Shown: positions 10,091 to 21,172 of the stretch, in pieces
Layout of the letters: every line of letters begins with the position of its first letter
How positions within the stretch are numbered: the first letter of the stretch is position 1
DNA from: Berghia stephanieae
Lineage: Eukaryota > Mollusca > Gastropoda > Nudibranchia > Aeolidiidae
Reading direction: 5' to 3'
Assembly (NCBI GenBank): GCA_034508935.3
Contig: CM067444.1
Span: 30,299,052-30,363,051 of the forward strand
Length of the DNA: 64,000 nucleotides
The notes under the pieces: generated by a model
What the model saw: the letters and a program-made list of their open reading frames with translations, nothing else
Told to the model about the DNA's origin: nothing
Database searches by the model: none
Program-made: the position numbers and the translations under genes

Positions 10091-11370
10091 CAGTTTTCAA
10101 TAACGCCATTTTCCGTTGTCAATAACAGATTAACAAAACGCTATCAAACCAAACCAAAACAAAACAAAGTTATGAGAGTATCGATTGAACCGGAAAAGAA
10201 ACAATCAGGTCTCGTGGAGCGATTTGGCCTTTTTGATTTTTGTATTGAAACAAAGAAGTTACAAGTGTGCCGAGTAAAACTCAAACGAAACAAAAGGCTT
10301 CGTGGAGCGATTTAGCCTTGCAACATCGAGACAAAAAGTTATGTGTCATTTAAACCACAAAAGAAACCAAATGATCTCTTGAAACAAACATTGAAATGGA
10401 AATTATAATGATAATAACAAAACCAAAACAAAAACAAAAAAAAATTATTGCAACATAGATTTATATGTAAAATAATATTTTTAAAAACCACAAAACGTGA
10501 GCTTTTATATAGGCAATATCCACTAAAGATGCTCAAAGCGATTTAATTTCTGACAGAGACAACGCTGTTGGCGTCCAGTTTTCAATAACGCTATTTTCCG
10601 TTGTCAATAACAGATTAACAAAACACAATCAAACCAAACCAAAACAAAACAAGTTATGAGAATATCGATTGAACTGGAAAAGAAACAATCAGGTCTCGTG
10701 GAGCGATTTGGCCTTTTTGATTGTTTGTATTGAAACAAAGAAGTTACAAGTGTACCGGGTAAAACTCAAAAGAAACAAAAGGCTTCGTGGAGCGATTTAA
10801 CCTTGCAACATCGAGACAAAAAGTTATGTGTCATTCAAACCACAAAAGAAACCAAATGATCTCTTGAAACAAACATCAAATGGAATTTATAATGATAATA
10901 ACAAAACCAAAACAAAAACAACAAAAAATTATTGCAACAAAGATTTATATGTAAAATAATATTTTTGAAAAAAAAACCGCAAAAACTTGAGCTTTTATAT
11001 AGCGCAATATCCACTAAACGTGCTAAAAGCGATTTATTTTCCGACAGAGACAACGCTGTTGACGGCCAGTTTTCAATAACGTCGTTTTCCGTTGTCATTA
11101 ACGGTTTAACAATACGCAATCAGAACAAACCGAAACAAAACAAGTTATGAGAGTATCGATTGAACCGGAAAAGAAACAATCAGGTCTCGTGGAGCGATTT
11201 GGCCTTTTTGATTGTTTGTATTGAAACCAAAAAGTTACAAGTGTGCCGACTATAACCAAAAGAAACAAAAGGCTTCGTGGAGCGATTTAGCTTTCCGACA
11301 TCGAGACAAAAAAGTTATGTATCTTTTAAACCACAAAAGAAACCAAATGATCTCTTGAAACAAACAGCTA
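10091..11370. repeat. Tandem repeat, period ~485-491 bp, about 2.6 copies
   Basis: Units start at CAGTTTTCAATAACG at 10,091, 10,576 and 11,067. Each contains GTTATGAGAGTATCGATTGA, two GTGGAGCGATTTGG/TAGCC blocks and TTATGTGTCATTTAAACCAC. Units 1 and 2 also end in a headless SINE A tail (GAGCTTTTATATAG ... GACAGAGACAACGCTGTT), so the SINE piece was amplified as part of the unit. No coding potential seen. Confidence 0.85.
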
Positions 11371-11384
11371 TGTGCGGCTATGTG

Positions 11385-11672
11385 GTCTAGTGCTATGACA
11401 CTCGCTTTCGGATCGGAAGGTCCTGGGTTCGATCCTCGCTCGGCGCATTGTTGAGTCCTTGGAAAAGGCTCTTAACTCACAATCTCTCACCGTACTCAGG
11501 TGTAAAATGAGTACCTGACCATAAACGATGTTGTCTATGTCGTAAGAAACTCGTAATATCGCATAACAGGCGCAATGCCCCGTCCTACATTTTAATTGTT
11601 GACGTTGTCTAGGGAGCCGTTGTAAAGCGCTTTGAGCACATTTAGTAGATATTGCTCTATATAAAAGCTCAA
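11385..11672 (+). mobile_element. SINE family A, near full length
   Basis: Head GTGCGGCTATGTGGTCTAGT, B box GGGTTCGATCC, then GAGTCCTTGGAAAAGG, the ACCGTACTCAGG block and terminal TATATAAAAGCTCAATT. It lies immediately after the truncated third unit of the ~490-bp tandem repeat. Confidence 0.85.
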
Positions 11673-11933
11673 TTGTTTTTAAAAAATGAAAATGAAAATG
11701 ATAATATAAAAAAAAGAGAAATATATTGCAACAAGATCAATATGTACAAATTGCCTGCTCCCTTGTTTTCACATTTTATTTTCGAGCACTTTGAGAATAT
11801 ACGTTCTCCTTACTCGTAAAAAAATGACACCAACAAAAAAAAAAAACAAAAAAAAAAAAAAAAAACAAGAAAAGAAATAAATGAAAAAAATAACTGTGGC
11901 GTAAGTCTCTTAATTATGGCTATAAATTACAAC

Positions 11934-12064
11934 AATAAGTTAGTAGAGCTCAAGGAAACAAGGGATCCATTGGTTGAACTCTACTTTAGCACAAAACTAA
12001 AAAAAGACGTCAAACTATGTCCTAGAAGGGTCTAGTGTCAGGCTATATGTTAACGATGGCTGTG
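11934..12064 (+). mobile_element. TIR element M2, partial
   Basis: Contains AGTAGAGCTCAAGGAAACAA, CCATTGGTTGAACTCTACTT and the family right end GTGTCAGGCTATATGTTAAC GATGGCT. The left inverted repeat present in the 42,721 copy is absent. Confidence 0.6.
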
Positions 12065-12139
12065 TCCGATGGTTCTCTGATTCCTCACGTCATAACCCAT
12101 TAGTGAGAGAAATAATTAACCAGTCAACTGGTTAAAAAG

Positions 12140-12366
12140 AACAACACGTATTTTTTAAAAAATTGGCCAGAAAACTAGTCCTTCAAATATCTATCGATTT
12201 AAATGACTCATCCTGGCAAAAACTCTCAAACCTGGGACTTCTCAAAGTCTTCCTAGTAAGTCCCAGGTTTGAGAGTTTTTGCCAAGATGAGGGTCATTTA
12301 AATCGATCGATATTTGAAGGAGAGTTTTATGGCCAAATTTTTAAATAAACGTTTTTCCAGAGGATG
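12140..12366. mobile_element. Foldback element F1, copy 2
   Basis: A long palindrome with the same arms as the 4,961 copy: TTGGCCAGAAAACTAG, CTTCAAATATCTATCG, CTCTCAAACCTGGGACTTC and the complementary arm ending TTTTTCCAGAGGATGG. A short region around 12,240 forms the turn. Confidence 0.8.
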
Positions 12367-12752
12367 GCAGTTAGCTGGCTAAGTCATGCTTGATATATTA
12401 GTCTACTATAAAAACATAATAAATCAGCGACGCAAAATCCACTTTGAAAGTCACACATAAAGAAATATTATAAAGACTTTATTATTTTGGGAGGGCGGGT
12501 CAAAAGGTGTCAACTTTGGGGTAAAGAAAACTGATTTGGGTGTCATTCATTATCATTAATTGTCTACCTGTCGAAAGATCAGGTCAAGAGTTATTGGCCG
12601 GCATTGGCATGGGGCGATATGTAATTGATTTATTTTTTTCACCTGCCCATCTCATACGGGGTTAAGTAAAAATTAAGGTGGGGTATGAAAGTAATTGAAT
12701 TATCGCTGACCTGAAAATGAATTCATTTCGGAGCAGATTTATACTCGAAGGG
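12367..12752. other. Intergenic stretch, no feature seen
   Basis: Unique-looking AT-rich sequence between a foldback element and a SINE. No splice-bounded exon or repeat was recognised. Confidence 0.4.
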
Positions 12753-13016
12753 GGTCCCGTTAGCTCAGTTGGTAGAGCACTCGCTTCATAGGCAAAGGGA
12801 CCAAGATCGATCCCGGGTGCAGTCGAGATTTTTTTTTCTAACCCCCTTGTCCACCCAGCAGTGATTGGGTAGCTGGGTCTGATAGATCTGGTGGAAAGTA
12901 CTTTGCGATAGACTAGCGTCCTGTACAAAGGATAGCAAGCAATTGTAATTGTCCGTTTCACGCGATGGAAACCGGGATAAACTCCGGCTACATAGGCTTT
13001 ATGACTCTGGAGAACT
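12753..13016 (+). mobile_element. SINE family B, full length
   Basis: The tRNA-like head GGTCCCGTTAGCTCAGTTGG TAGAGCACTCGC has a clear A box, then AGATCGATCCCGGG as B box. The body has CTTGTCCACCCAGCAGTGAT, GGTGGAAAGTACTTTGCGAT, ACTAGCGTCCTGTACAAAGG and the tail GAAACCGGGATAAACTCCGG. The best copy of this family here; relatives at 21,398 (partial), 23,514 (minus), 24,763 and 44,941 (partial, minus). Confidence 0.85.
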
Positions 13017-14061
13017 TTTTTTTATACCGAGACTGAAGTACAGAGACAAGAAACTAATTCCCTCTAAACGTATCGTGTCGTATAGGTTTTATTTGAATAT
13101 AAGATTTTTTTATAGGCAAAGGTGCGAGTCTTTTTACCACCATTTATTGCTTCATTATAAACAAGGGATATTGTAAATTCTTATGGAACTCATATCTATG
13201 ATCATAATTTGTACTCACTTAGTCACGTTTTTTCATCTGGTTTACTCACGACGAAACTCGATGAAACCCGACAATATCCGACAAAGTTATGGGAAGTAGG
13301 CAACAGTGGGAAGTGAACTTGAGATCAGGGAAGTGTACACAGTGGGGGTGAACCTGAGACTATAGGTTTTCGCGGCGTTTCGGGGGGCTTCGTAAAAAGA
13401 AACACCCCTCCTGGGCTGGTGGGGTTTCTGACATGTTCTTGGTTATCTTACTATGGCTTCAGTCTCTTCTCTTTTGTTTGGTTTTGGTTTTAAGGTTTGC
13501 AAAAACGTTAAGGTCAAATCAGCGCCAGTGAAAAGGAAGGAAATGGGATAGTAAAAAGTTCTAAATTACAATTAAATTACCCAAGAAAAGGTAATGACAA
13601 AGGGGATATGTTAAATAGGAAGAAATAGAGTGAGATTCCAAGGCAATAATTAACGTAATAGTTTGAGATAACCTAAAGTCTCATCCATACCAGCACATGT
13701 CCAACTAAGAGGATAGATTCAAATGTTTATGCATAACAGAAAATGATTTACAGTACAAAAAATATCATCTCCCAAAACTCTGAACCTAAATTTGACAGTT
13801 TCCCTCTCAGACATGGTTATCGGCCTAAGCCATAGACAAAAGTATCATCAAGACAAAGACAGAAAGCAAATTGGAGAAACAGATATAGGGAGATAAAAAA
13901 CACAGTAAGTGCCTCCCTGCCACTATGAGAGGTCAGGAACCCCACCCAGGTTCTCTTCTGTGTCAAGGAGCTTATTTTTATACGTGCAGAATTAAAGATT
14001 CTCTCCTTTGTTGTTACTATCTAAATTCTACTTGAAGTACAACTGCATCAATGTTTGGTTG
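13017..14061. other. Intergenic stretch, no gene recognised
   Basis: Mostly unique sequence with short T- and A-rich tracts. A CTTCTGTGTCAAGGA-type stretch near 13,955 recurs near 14,387 with flanking TTATTTTTATACGTGCA, a short direct duplication either side of the SINE at 14,062. No open frame with coding character. Confidence 0.45.
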
Positions 14062-14373
14062 TTGGATGTGCGGCTATGGTTGCTCAAGTGGTAATGATAC
14101 TCGCTTTCGGATCGGAAGGTCACTGGGTTCGAGCCTCGCTCGGCGCATAATTGAGTCCTTGGAAAAGGCTCTTTACTCACTTTTTGCACCGTCCTCGGGT
14201 GTAAATAAGTACCTGGCCGTTAATAGCGTCATCCTGTCCGAAATAAGATTGTAATACCGTCTAACAGGCATCGTGTCCCATCCTACATGTTAAGTATTGC
14301 TGTTGGCCAGGGTAACCTTGTTAATAGCGCTTTAGCACTTTTAGTGGATATTGCCCTATATAAAGAGCTCAAT
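14062..14373 (+). mobile_element. SINE family A inside a short direct duplication
   Basis: Head TGTGCGGCTATGGTTGCTCA, then CGCTTTCGGATCGGAAGGTC, the B box and terminal TATATAAAGAGCTCAATTTT. Flanking sequence repeats on both sides: TTATTTTTATACGTGCA at ~13,972 and ~14,402, and CTACTTGA..ACTGCATCAATG at ~14,027 and ~14,461. A segment of about 430 bp was therefore duplicated around it. Confidence 0.75.
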
Positions 14374-14584
14374 TTTTTCAGTCTCTTCTGTGGTCAAGGA
14401 CTTATTTTTATACGTGCAAAATTTAAAGATTCTCCCTTATTTACTGTTTACTCCTGAATACTACTTGAGGAACTACTGCATCAATGTTTGGTTGTCGGAT
14501 CATTTGAAGAGCAAGCTGATGTATTGAAAGTTCCAGTGGCGAGGAACTTGAGATATCGTGGGGGACAGCAGGTGATATGTAAAC

Positions 14585-14662
14585 ACAGACACACACACAC
14601 ACACTCACACACACATATACACACATCACACACCCCACAACACATACACACACACACAATCA
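14585..14662. repeat. CA-rich microsatellite
   Basis: Interrupted (CA)n, including CACACACACACACACTCACA runs. Confidence 0.85.
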
Positions 14663-14754
14663 CAATGCACCGCAAATAAATTCGACTCCAATTTTATCTG
14701 CTGGGTTTTTTTCCCTCAATCTCTTGTCAACGGACTGACCACTAGCTGTAATTC

Positions 14755-15041
14755 ACTTCTTCTTCTTCTTCTTCTTCTTCTTTCTTCTTCTCTTCTTCTT
14801 CTTCTTCTTCTTCTTCTTCTTCTTCTTCTTCTTTCTTCTTCTTCTTCTTCTTCTTCTTCTTCTTCCTTCTTCTTCTTCTTCTTCTTCTTCTTTCTTCTTC
14901 TTCTTTCTTCTTCTTCTTCTTCTTCTTTCTTCTTCTTCTTTTCTTCTTCTTTCTTCTTCTTCTTCTTCTTTCTTCTTCTTCTTCTCTCTTCTCTTCTTCT
15001 TCTTTCTTCTTCTTCTTCTATCTTCTTCTTCTTTCTTCTTC
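14755..15041. repeat. (TTC)n / (GAA)n microsatellite
   Basis: About 285 bp of nearly uninterrupted TTC triplets with occasional extra T or missing C, directly abutting the CTA tract. Confidence 0.95.
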
Positions 15042-15113
15042 TACTACTACTACTACTACTATCTACTACTACTACTACTACTACTATACTACTACTACTA
15101 CTACTACTACTAA

Positions 15114-15163
<50 letters not shown>

Positions 15164-15270
15164 ACTACTACTACTACTACGACTAACTACTACTACTACT
15201 TTCTACTACTACTACTACATAACTACTACTACTACTACTACTACTACGACTATTGCGACTACTACTACTA

Positions 15271-15314
<44 letters not shown>

Positions 15315-15331
15315 TACTTACGACTATTGCG

Positions 15332-15362
<31 letters not shown>

Positions 15363-15418
15363 TCTACTACTACTACTACTAATACTACTACACGATTCGA
15401 CACAATTACACTTCAACA

Positions 15419-15457
<39 letters not shown>

Positions 15458-15545
15458 ATACTATACACTATTACATAACAACACACAAACTACACTACTA
15501 CTACTACTACTATACTACTACTACTACTACTACACTCACACTCGA
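15041..15545. repeat. (CTA)n / (TAG)n microsatellite
   Basis: About 500 bp of CTA triplets with interruptions (GACTATTGCGACTACTAC twice near 15,247 and 15,322). The two similar interruptions ~75 bp apart indicate internal duplication of the tract. Long apparent peptides here are low-complexity shadows. Confidence 0.95.
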
Positions 15546-15906
15546 CTCACTTCTATCCTCTTTACTCTCTATAACTCTATTACAATAATACTCAGTTTAA
15601 TCCGTTGCTCCCTATGCACCATTCTAAACCGAAGTCCCATTGAGTGCCTTTGCAAGGAACTCCAGATTGAACAGATTGACATGTCAACACACACACATAC
15701 ACACACAAAACACAACACACATACATATACATAACAACACCCCAAGCACTCACACATAACACAACACATACATAACTACACACACACATAAAACAACACA
15801 CACCACTCCAAACTCGACTCCACTTTAATCCCATTGTTTTATCTCTGTAATCTCTTTACAATAGACTGACTCAAGTTGTAATCCGTTTGCTAACCCCTAT
15901 TCTACC
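15546..15906. other. Spacer with CA-rich run
   Basis: CACA/ACATACAC-rich sequence at about 15,683-15,815; the rest is unassigned. No gene seen. Confidence 0.5.
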
Positions 15907-16127
15907 GTACTCTGGAAAAACTCATATTTAAAAATTTGGCCAGAAAACTCGTCCTTCAAATATCGATCGGTTTAAATGACCCTACCTTGGCAAACACTCT
16001 CAAACTTGGGACTTCGCGACAGTCCCAGGTTTGAGAGTGTTTGCCAAGGTGAGGGTCATTTAAACGATCGATATTTGAAGACGAGTTTTCTGCCAAATTT
16101 TTAAATATGGGTTTTTTCCAGAGTACG
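15907..16127. mobile_element. Foldback element F1, copy 3 (clean ends)
   Basis: The best-defined copy: it begins GTACTCTGGAAAAAC and ends TTTTTTCCAGAGTACGC, so the outermost bases are exact inverted repeats. Arms contain GGCCAGAAAACTCGTCC, CAAATATCGATCGGTTTAAA and CTTGGCAAACACTCTCAAAC. The loop is around CTTCGCGACAG. Confidence 0.85.
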
Positions 16128-16327
16128 CAGTATTGTAACGCTGATTCGTTCCTGTTCCTTCTGTTACAACATTGACCAACATTGTATGCATATGTTACAA
16201 TCTCTTCATGGGATAGTGGTATGTGCTCTTCGAGAGACCTTTTCATGCGTTGTTGATTTGTTCGATCCATGGCTTCTGACTTATCATTGTTACTTCAACT
16301 ATTTTTTTAAAAAACTGCTGAATTTTC

Positions 16328-16560
16328 TTAATCCTTTTCGCTCATTGTGCACCATAAGGAGTCTGTGAGCGTCCGCCATCTGCTTTTGTCCTTGGCCATC
16401 TTCTTAGTCTGGTACCATCCCACGTGAGACCTGCCATCTTCAATCAGTTCGTCAGCAGCCAGTGAGCGCCACCATGTCTGTAACGGACGCCCAACCTTTC
16501 GCGTTACCCTTGGGGTTCCAATCCAAGGACTGGCAGATGACATCTCCTGACGGATTTTTG
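16328..16560 (-). mobile_element. LINE 3' coding fragment
   Basis: The minus strand encodes VGRPLQTWWRSLAADELIED then KDKSRWRTLTDSLWC, the same C-terminal layout (GRPxxTWxR ... DRxxWRxLxxxLC) as the fragments at 31,602 and 52,950. Truncated at its 5' side. Confidence 0.7.
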
Positions 16561-16563
16561 CTT

Positions 16564-16799
16564 AACTCTCTCCTTACCGATCATTTTCAGTATTTTCCCA
16601 AAAATGGCAGGCTTACCCTGCAGAAAAATTGATTTTTTAAACTCAAACAAGCTCTCTACAAAATCAACGTATGTTCGTATTAATTAAACAAAGATGATTC
16701 TTCAAAAGTTGTGAAGTACAAAATAAGTCTGAATAAGAAAAATGTATATTGTGTCGTAACAAATGTGAGGATTTTGCTGCAGATGGTAAGGAGAGTATT
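16564..16799. mobile_element. TIR element M3, copy 1
   Basis: Starts AACTCTCTCCTTACCGATCA and ends GATGGTAAGGAGAGTATT; the outer ~14 bases are inverted repeats. The inside holds AACTCAAACAAGCTCTCTAC and TGTATATTGTGTCGTAACAA. Other copies are at 61,222 and (weak) 34,125. Non-coding. Confidence 0.75.
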
Positions 16800-17167
16800 A
16801 AACTAAATGAAAAAAAACCCAACTAATAATTCCTAATTCTTATCACCGCGTTTATTTGGAGGTATTTTGTCGGAATTAGTTATTGTGAGTATTTTACCTA
16901 AGCGCATGGCACCAATACATTTCAGTGTATGCTTAATGCTTGACTTCCAAAGGTCACCTATTTATCTGCCTCTCTGTTTCATCAACACGTATTACTGTTT
17001 CGAGGCGATCGTTCACAAAAATTGTTATATAAGGACAAGCATTGACCAAGGACACAGGTGTGTATAATATTCGGTACTAAATCCCTGGAGTAGCCCATTT
17101 GACCACCGGTCATTGTACATTGCATTATACTTGTACTCCTAACGCGTTGAGTTCAAAATGACATGTA
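16800..17167. other. Intergenic stretch, no gene recognised
   Basis: Unique-looking sequence. A 66-codon open frame at 16,867 has no splice context or recognisable motif and is not called. Confidence 0.4.
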
Positions 17168-17455
17168 TATTATGGCTATGTGGCCTAGTGGTATGACACT
17201 CGCTTTCGGATCGGAAGGTCCTGGGCTCGGCACATAGTTGAGTTCTTGGAAAAGGCCTTTTACTCACATTATCTCACCGTACTCAGGTGTAAAATGAGTA
17301 CCTGAACGTTAACAGCGTTATCTCTGTCAGAAAAAAATGTAATATCACCGAAAAGGCGTCATGTGCTGTCCTTCATGTTAAATGCTGTTGGCCTGGACAC
17401 CTTGTAAAGCGCTTTGAGCACGTTTAGTGGATATTGCGCTATATAAAAGCTCGAT
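17168..17455 (+). mobile_element. SINE family A, B box region deleted
   Basis: TATGGCTATGTGGCCTAGTG, TTCGGATCGGAAGGTCCTGG, then directly GCTCGGCACATAGTTG, so the usual TTCGAGCCTC is missing. It continues to TATATAAAAGCTCGATTT. Confidence 0.8.
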
Positions 17456-17510
17456 TTAATTTTAATTAATATGATAATATAGCTTCTCTCATAGGGAGGT
17501 TATTTAAAAA

Positions 17511-17785
17511 TGAGCCTTTATATATCGCAATATCCACTAAAAGGGGCCAAAGCGCATGACAAGGGTTCCCTAGCAAACAGCAACACTTAACACGTAGTAC
17601 AAGACAAGTCGTCTTTTAGGCGATAATATTCCATTTTTTTCCCGACTGACCTGAGTAAGGTAAGAGAATGTGAATAAAGAGTCTTGTCCAAGGAATTAAC
17701 TATGTGCCGCTCTGAGAGGGACTCGCACCATGGACCTTCTCATCCCAAGGGGGGTATCATAACATATGACCAAATGGCCGTATAT
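17511..17785 (-). mobile_element. SINE family A, diverged
   Basis: Tail GAGCCTTTATATATCGCAAT through a diverged body and head (ACCAAATGGCCGTA). It forms a tail-to-tail inverted pair with the 17,168 copy. A (TA)n run follows at 17,781-17,808. Confidence 0.7.
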
Positions 17786-17925
17786 ATATATATATATATA
17801 TATATATTGTAATATTTCATTTTATTGAATTTGGTCTTATGCATGTTTCTCAAAAAAATTTTTACAAAATAATATTAACAGCTTTAAAAAAAAAAAAAAA
17901 AGAACGTAATACGTGACCCTAAAGT

Positions 17926-18285
17926 GTTTCGGACTCAAAGCCCTTCTTCAGTTTTAACTCCATAGTTTATTCTGAATGTTTGTGAAGATGCCATTTTTCG
18001 CGTATTTTGATTGAATTTCATGTTTGCGACTTACAGTGTTTCGGAATCAGTCCTTCTTCAGCCGACAACAGTTTTAACTCCATAGTTTATACTGATTGTG
18101 AAGATGCCATTTCTCGTGTATTTTTATAGAATTTCATGTTTGCGACAATCAATGTTTCGGAATCAAAGCCATTCTTCAGCCGATAATACTATTAACTCCA
18201 TAATTTATTCTGATTGCTTGTGAAGATGCCTTTTCTCGCATATTTTGACAGAATTTAATGTTTGCGATTTACAGTTGTTTCAATT
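17926..18285. repeat. Three tandem ~113-bp units carrying reverse family P motif
   Basis: Each unit has GTTTCGGA.TCAAAGCC.TTCTTCAG, then TTAACTCCATAGTTTATTCT, TGTGAAGATGCCATTT and GAATTTCATGTTTGCGAC. On the minus strand the first block reads CTGAAGAAGGGCTTTGAGTC CGAAAC, the conserved P hairpin. Confidence 0.8.
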
Positions 18286-18474
18286 TCCCACAGCTCCAAG
18301 GTCTCGAAACGTTGGACAGATCACCAGGCTGTCACCCTTTGTCTTATCAGCTTGATCTGAATACCACACACTGGCATGGCACACACCGTAATCTGTTGGT
18401 CAAGGCAGAGTGACCACTGACCAAGTAGAGATCAATCTAGAACAGAATACGTCAAGTAACCTACATGCATTCTC

Positions 18475-18669
18475 TATAGAAAGAATGAAGTCGCCGTCAC
18501 TCTGGATTTTGTTATTGTTTTGTTTTTGCCATCCACGTTTATGAGTAATTCTCACTAAACTGTATTAACCAGACTTTAAACGTTCAAGGTTACACATAGT
18601 TTTGTGTGTTGGTCTGTTATACTTCCGGATGGCAATGTTGTGAGCTTCTTAGCCAAGCGCATACTATCG
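18475..18669 (+). mobile_element. TIR element M1
   Basis: Family M1 is ~190 bp. It has TATAGATAG(A/T)ATG at both ends in inverted orientation and the internal order GACGTCACT, TTGTTATTG, TTTATGAGTAATTCTCACTA, AACTGTATTAACCAGACT, CACATAGTTTTGTGTGTTGG and CTTCCGGATGGCAATGTTGT. This copy has a decayed right end (ACTATCGAAAC). Confidence 0.8.
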
Positions 18670-18694
18670 AAACCACATAAGTAATGATCAAAAG

Positions 18695-18962
18695 TGCGGC
18701 AATGTGGTCTAGTGGTATGACACTCGCTTTCGGAGCGGAAGGTCCTGGGTTCGAACCTCGCTCGGCCGGCGCATAGTTGAGTCCTTGGCGAAGGCTCTTT
18801 ACTCACATTCTCTAACCGTACTCAGGTGTAAAATGAGTACTGGCCGTGAATAGCTTTTTCTCTGTTGGAGAAAAATGTGATATCGCCTAACATGTTGCAT
18901 GTTGCTGCTGGTCAAGCGTTTTGAGCCCTTTAGTGGATATTGCTCAATATAAAATCTCACCT
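18695..18962 (+). mobile_element. SINE family A
   Basis: AGTGCGGCAATGTGGTCTAG, B box GGGTTCGAACC, tail TGGATATTGCTCAATATAAA. The body between the GTAATATCGCC block and TGGTCAAGCG is shortened. Confidence 0.8.
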
Positions 18963-18989
18963 TAACAGTGAATTCAAAAAGCAATTTCC

Positions 18990-19240
18990 AATTATTCCCC
19001 AAGCTAGCAGCAACGCATTTAAAATCTAAGACGAGACATGACGCAGGTTAGGCTGCAATTAATATTTCCTAAGGACACAACGCTGTTAACGGCCAGGTAC
19101 TGATTTTAAACCTGAGTACGGTGAGACAATATGATTAAAAAGTCTTCTCCAATGACTCAACTATGCGTCGAGCAAGCCTAGAACTCTGGACTTTCCGATC
19201 CGAAAGCGAGTGCCATACCACAATAACACATATCCGCACA
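18990..19240 (-). mobile_element. SINE family A, tail-truncated
   Basis: Minus-strand body (CCAGGTACTGATTTTAAACC) and head (CTTTCCGATCCGAAAGCGAG TGCCATACC). It lacks the TATATAAAAGCTC end and pairs inversely with the 18,695 copy. Confidence 0.7.
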
Positions 19241-19269
19241 ATCACACCATAGCGATAAGTTTTGTCATA

Positions 19270-19270
<1 letters not shown>

Positions 19271-19337
<67 letters not shown>
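19271..19337. repeat. (TA)n microsatellite
   Basis: About 33 uninterrupted TA dinucleotides. Confidence 0.98.
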
Positions 19338-19339
<2 letters not shown>

Positions 19340-19360
19340 TGCTGTCAGTAAGTATCAAAT

Positions 19361-20450
19361 AATAGATACCAGCTTACAGAAATTGTTAGCTGATCAATAA
19401 TACATTTTTGACACATCGAATTCCTTTTGATACGATCTGTGGGACTGTTGTTATCTGAACAACGCATTATTGATATCTGTACCGATATAAACAAACACTT
19501 AATATCGATTTTTAAAAAACGAAACTCTTCACATATTTAGTTTTCATTTTTGAGTACCATAAAAATTATCAGAGGATAGATAGTCAGAGATTTGGTTCAA
19601 AACGACGTGTTCTTAATTGCAGGTCTGATAACCCATTTCCTTATGGGCTCATTGTTGTAATGGAAATCTTAAAAAAAAAAATGACGCAAAATATTGTCCA
19701 TTACAACAATGTTAAACTGGGCCTCAAAGTGGATTCGATTCGGATGTCAAAACACGCCGGTTCAAAGTCATTATATTGACACATAAAATAAAACTGGCAA
19801 TAAGGGAATGTTTTAAAAAATGGAACAAAAAACTGTTAGAAATTAACATTACATAATAATCGGATATCAGTGGTATCGAATGATCGATACCAAATAATTG
19901 AATTTGATACTTGATCAATTTGACATTATTTAAACAGCAAATTCCTTGATACGATCTGTGGGACTGTTACCGGAACAATGCTGTATCGATAGAATCACAC
20001 ACTTAATATCGATTTTTTAAAAAACGCTTCAAACATTTTCTTTCCTTTTCGAGTATCATAAAAATGATCAGAAATAATCAGATATTTGGTTCAAAACGAC
20101 GTATACTTAATTGAAGATCTGATAACTCAATTCCTTATGGGCTCATTGTTGCAATGGAAATATCAAAAATGACATAAAATATTGTCCATTAAACAATGTT
20201 AAACTAGGCCCAAAGTGGGTTCGGATGTCAAAACACCTCCGTTCAAAGTCTTTATTGACACTACATAAAATAAAACTGGCAATAAGGGAATGTTTAAAAA
20301 AAACCGGAACAAAACGCCGTCTAGAAATCAACATTACATAATAATCGGATATCAGCAGTGTCGAATGATCGATACCAAAGAATTAAGTTTGATACTTGAT
20401 CAATTTTACATTATTTAAACAGCGAATTCCTTGGTGGTATTTTATGGATC
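19361..20450. repeat. Tandem repeat, period ~480-520 bp, a little over two copies
   Basis: The block AATAATCGGATATCAGTGGT recurs at ~19,855 and ~20,338. GATACGATCTGTGGGACTGT, TTTGGTTCAAAACGACGT and a GTCTGATAACTCAATTCCTT ATGGGCTCATTGTTG block follow in the same order. AT-rich, non-coding; it includes the dispersed GTCTGATAAC repeat. Confidence 0.75.
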
Positions 20451-20739
20451 CCTTATCTGAACACTTTTTTGTATTGATGTATTGATATCAGTATCCAAAT
20501 AGACGAAACGTTATAAATGCGCAATAAATCAAAGTTAATTCGGACAGAGGACAATGCGGATAGTCTATTTTAAAAGGATTTAACATTTTTTTTTGCTTTA
20601 TGTGATTGTGCAACTGTGATGTGCTAGTTTGTATATATTATGTGTGTGTCTGATAACAAACTCATTCACTCTGATTTACATGCTCTGGGCTTTATTACAA
20701 TACAACTCGAAAGAAATGAAATACGGTCGGAGTCTGAAG

Positions 20740-20757
20740 AGGAGAGAGGGAGAGTTG

Positions 20758-20823
<66 letters not shown>

Positions 20824-20877
20824 AGAGAGATGGGGGGGGGGAGGGAGAAAGAAAGAGAGAGTGAGAGGGGGGGGGGC

Positions 20878-20940
<63 letters not shown>

Positions 20941-21127
20941 GAGAGAGCGAGAGAGAGAGGAGAGAGAGGAGAGAGAAAGAGAAAGAGAGAGAAAGATTGA
21001 GAGAGAGAGAAACAAATAAAGAAAGAGAGAGAGAAAGACAGAGGAAAGAGGAGAGAGAGAGAGAGAGAAGAAGAGAGAGAGAGAGAGCGGAAAAGAGAAA
21101 AAAAGACACACACACACACACACACAC

Positions 21128-21170
<43 letters not shown>

Positions 21171-21172
21171 GT
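20740..21172. repeat. Purine-rich (GA)n complex microsatellite
   Basis: More than 400 bp that is almost entirely A and G on the plus strand: (GA)n, GGGGGGG interruptions, AAAG runs and a (CA)10-like insert near 21,107-21,126. Overlapping long frames on both strands are low-complexity artefacts. Confidence 0.95.

Noticed and set aside
12753-12830. Possible tRNA gene
   Set aside because: Head of SINE family B: the same body and tail follow in several copies, and no closed cloverleaf is seen.
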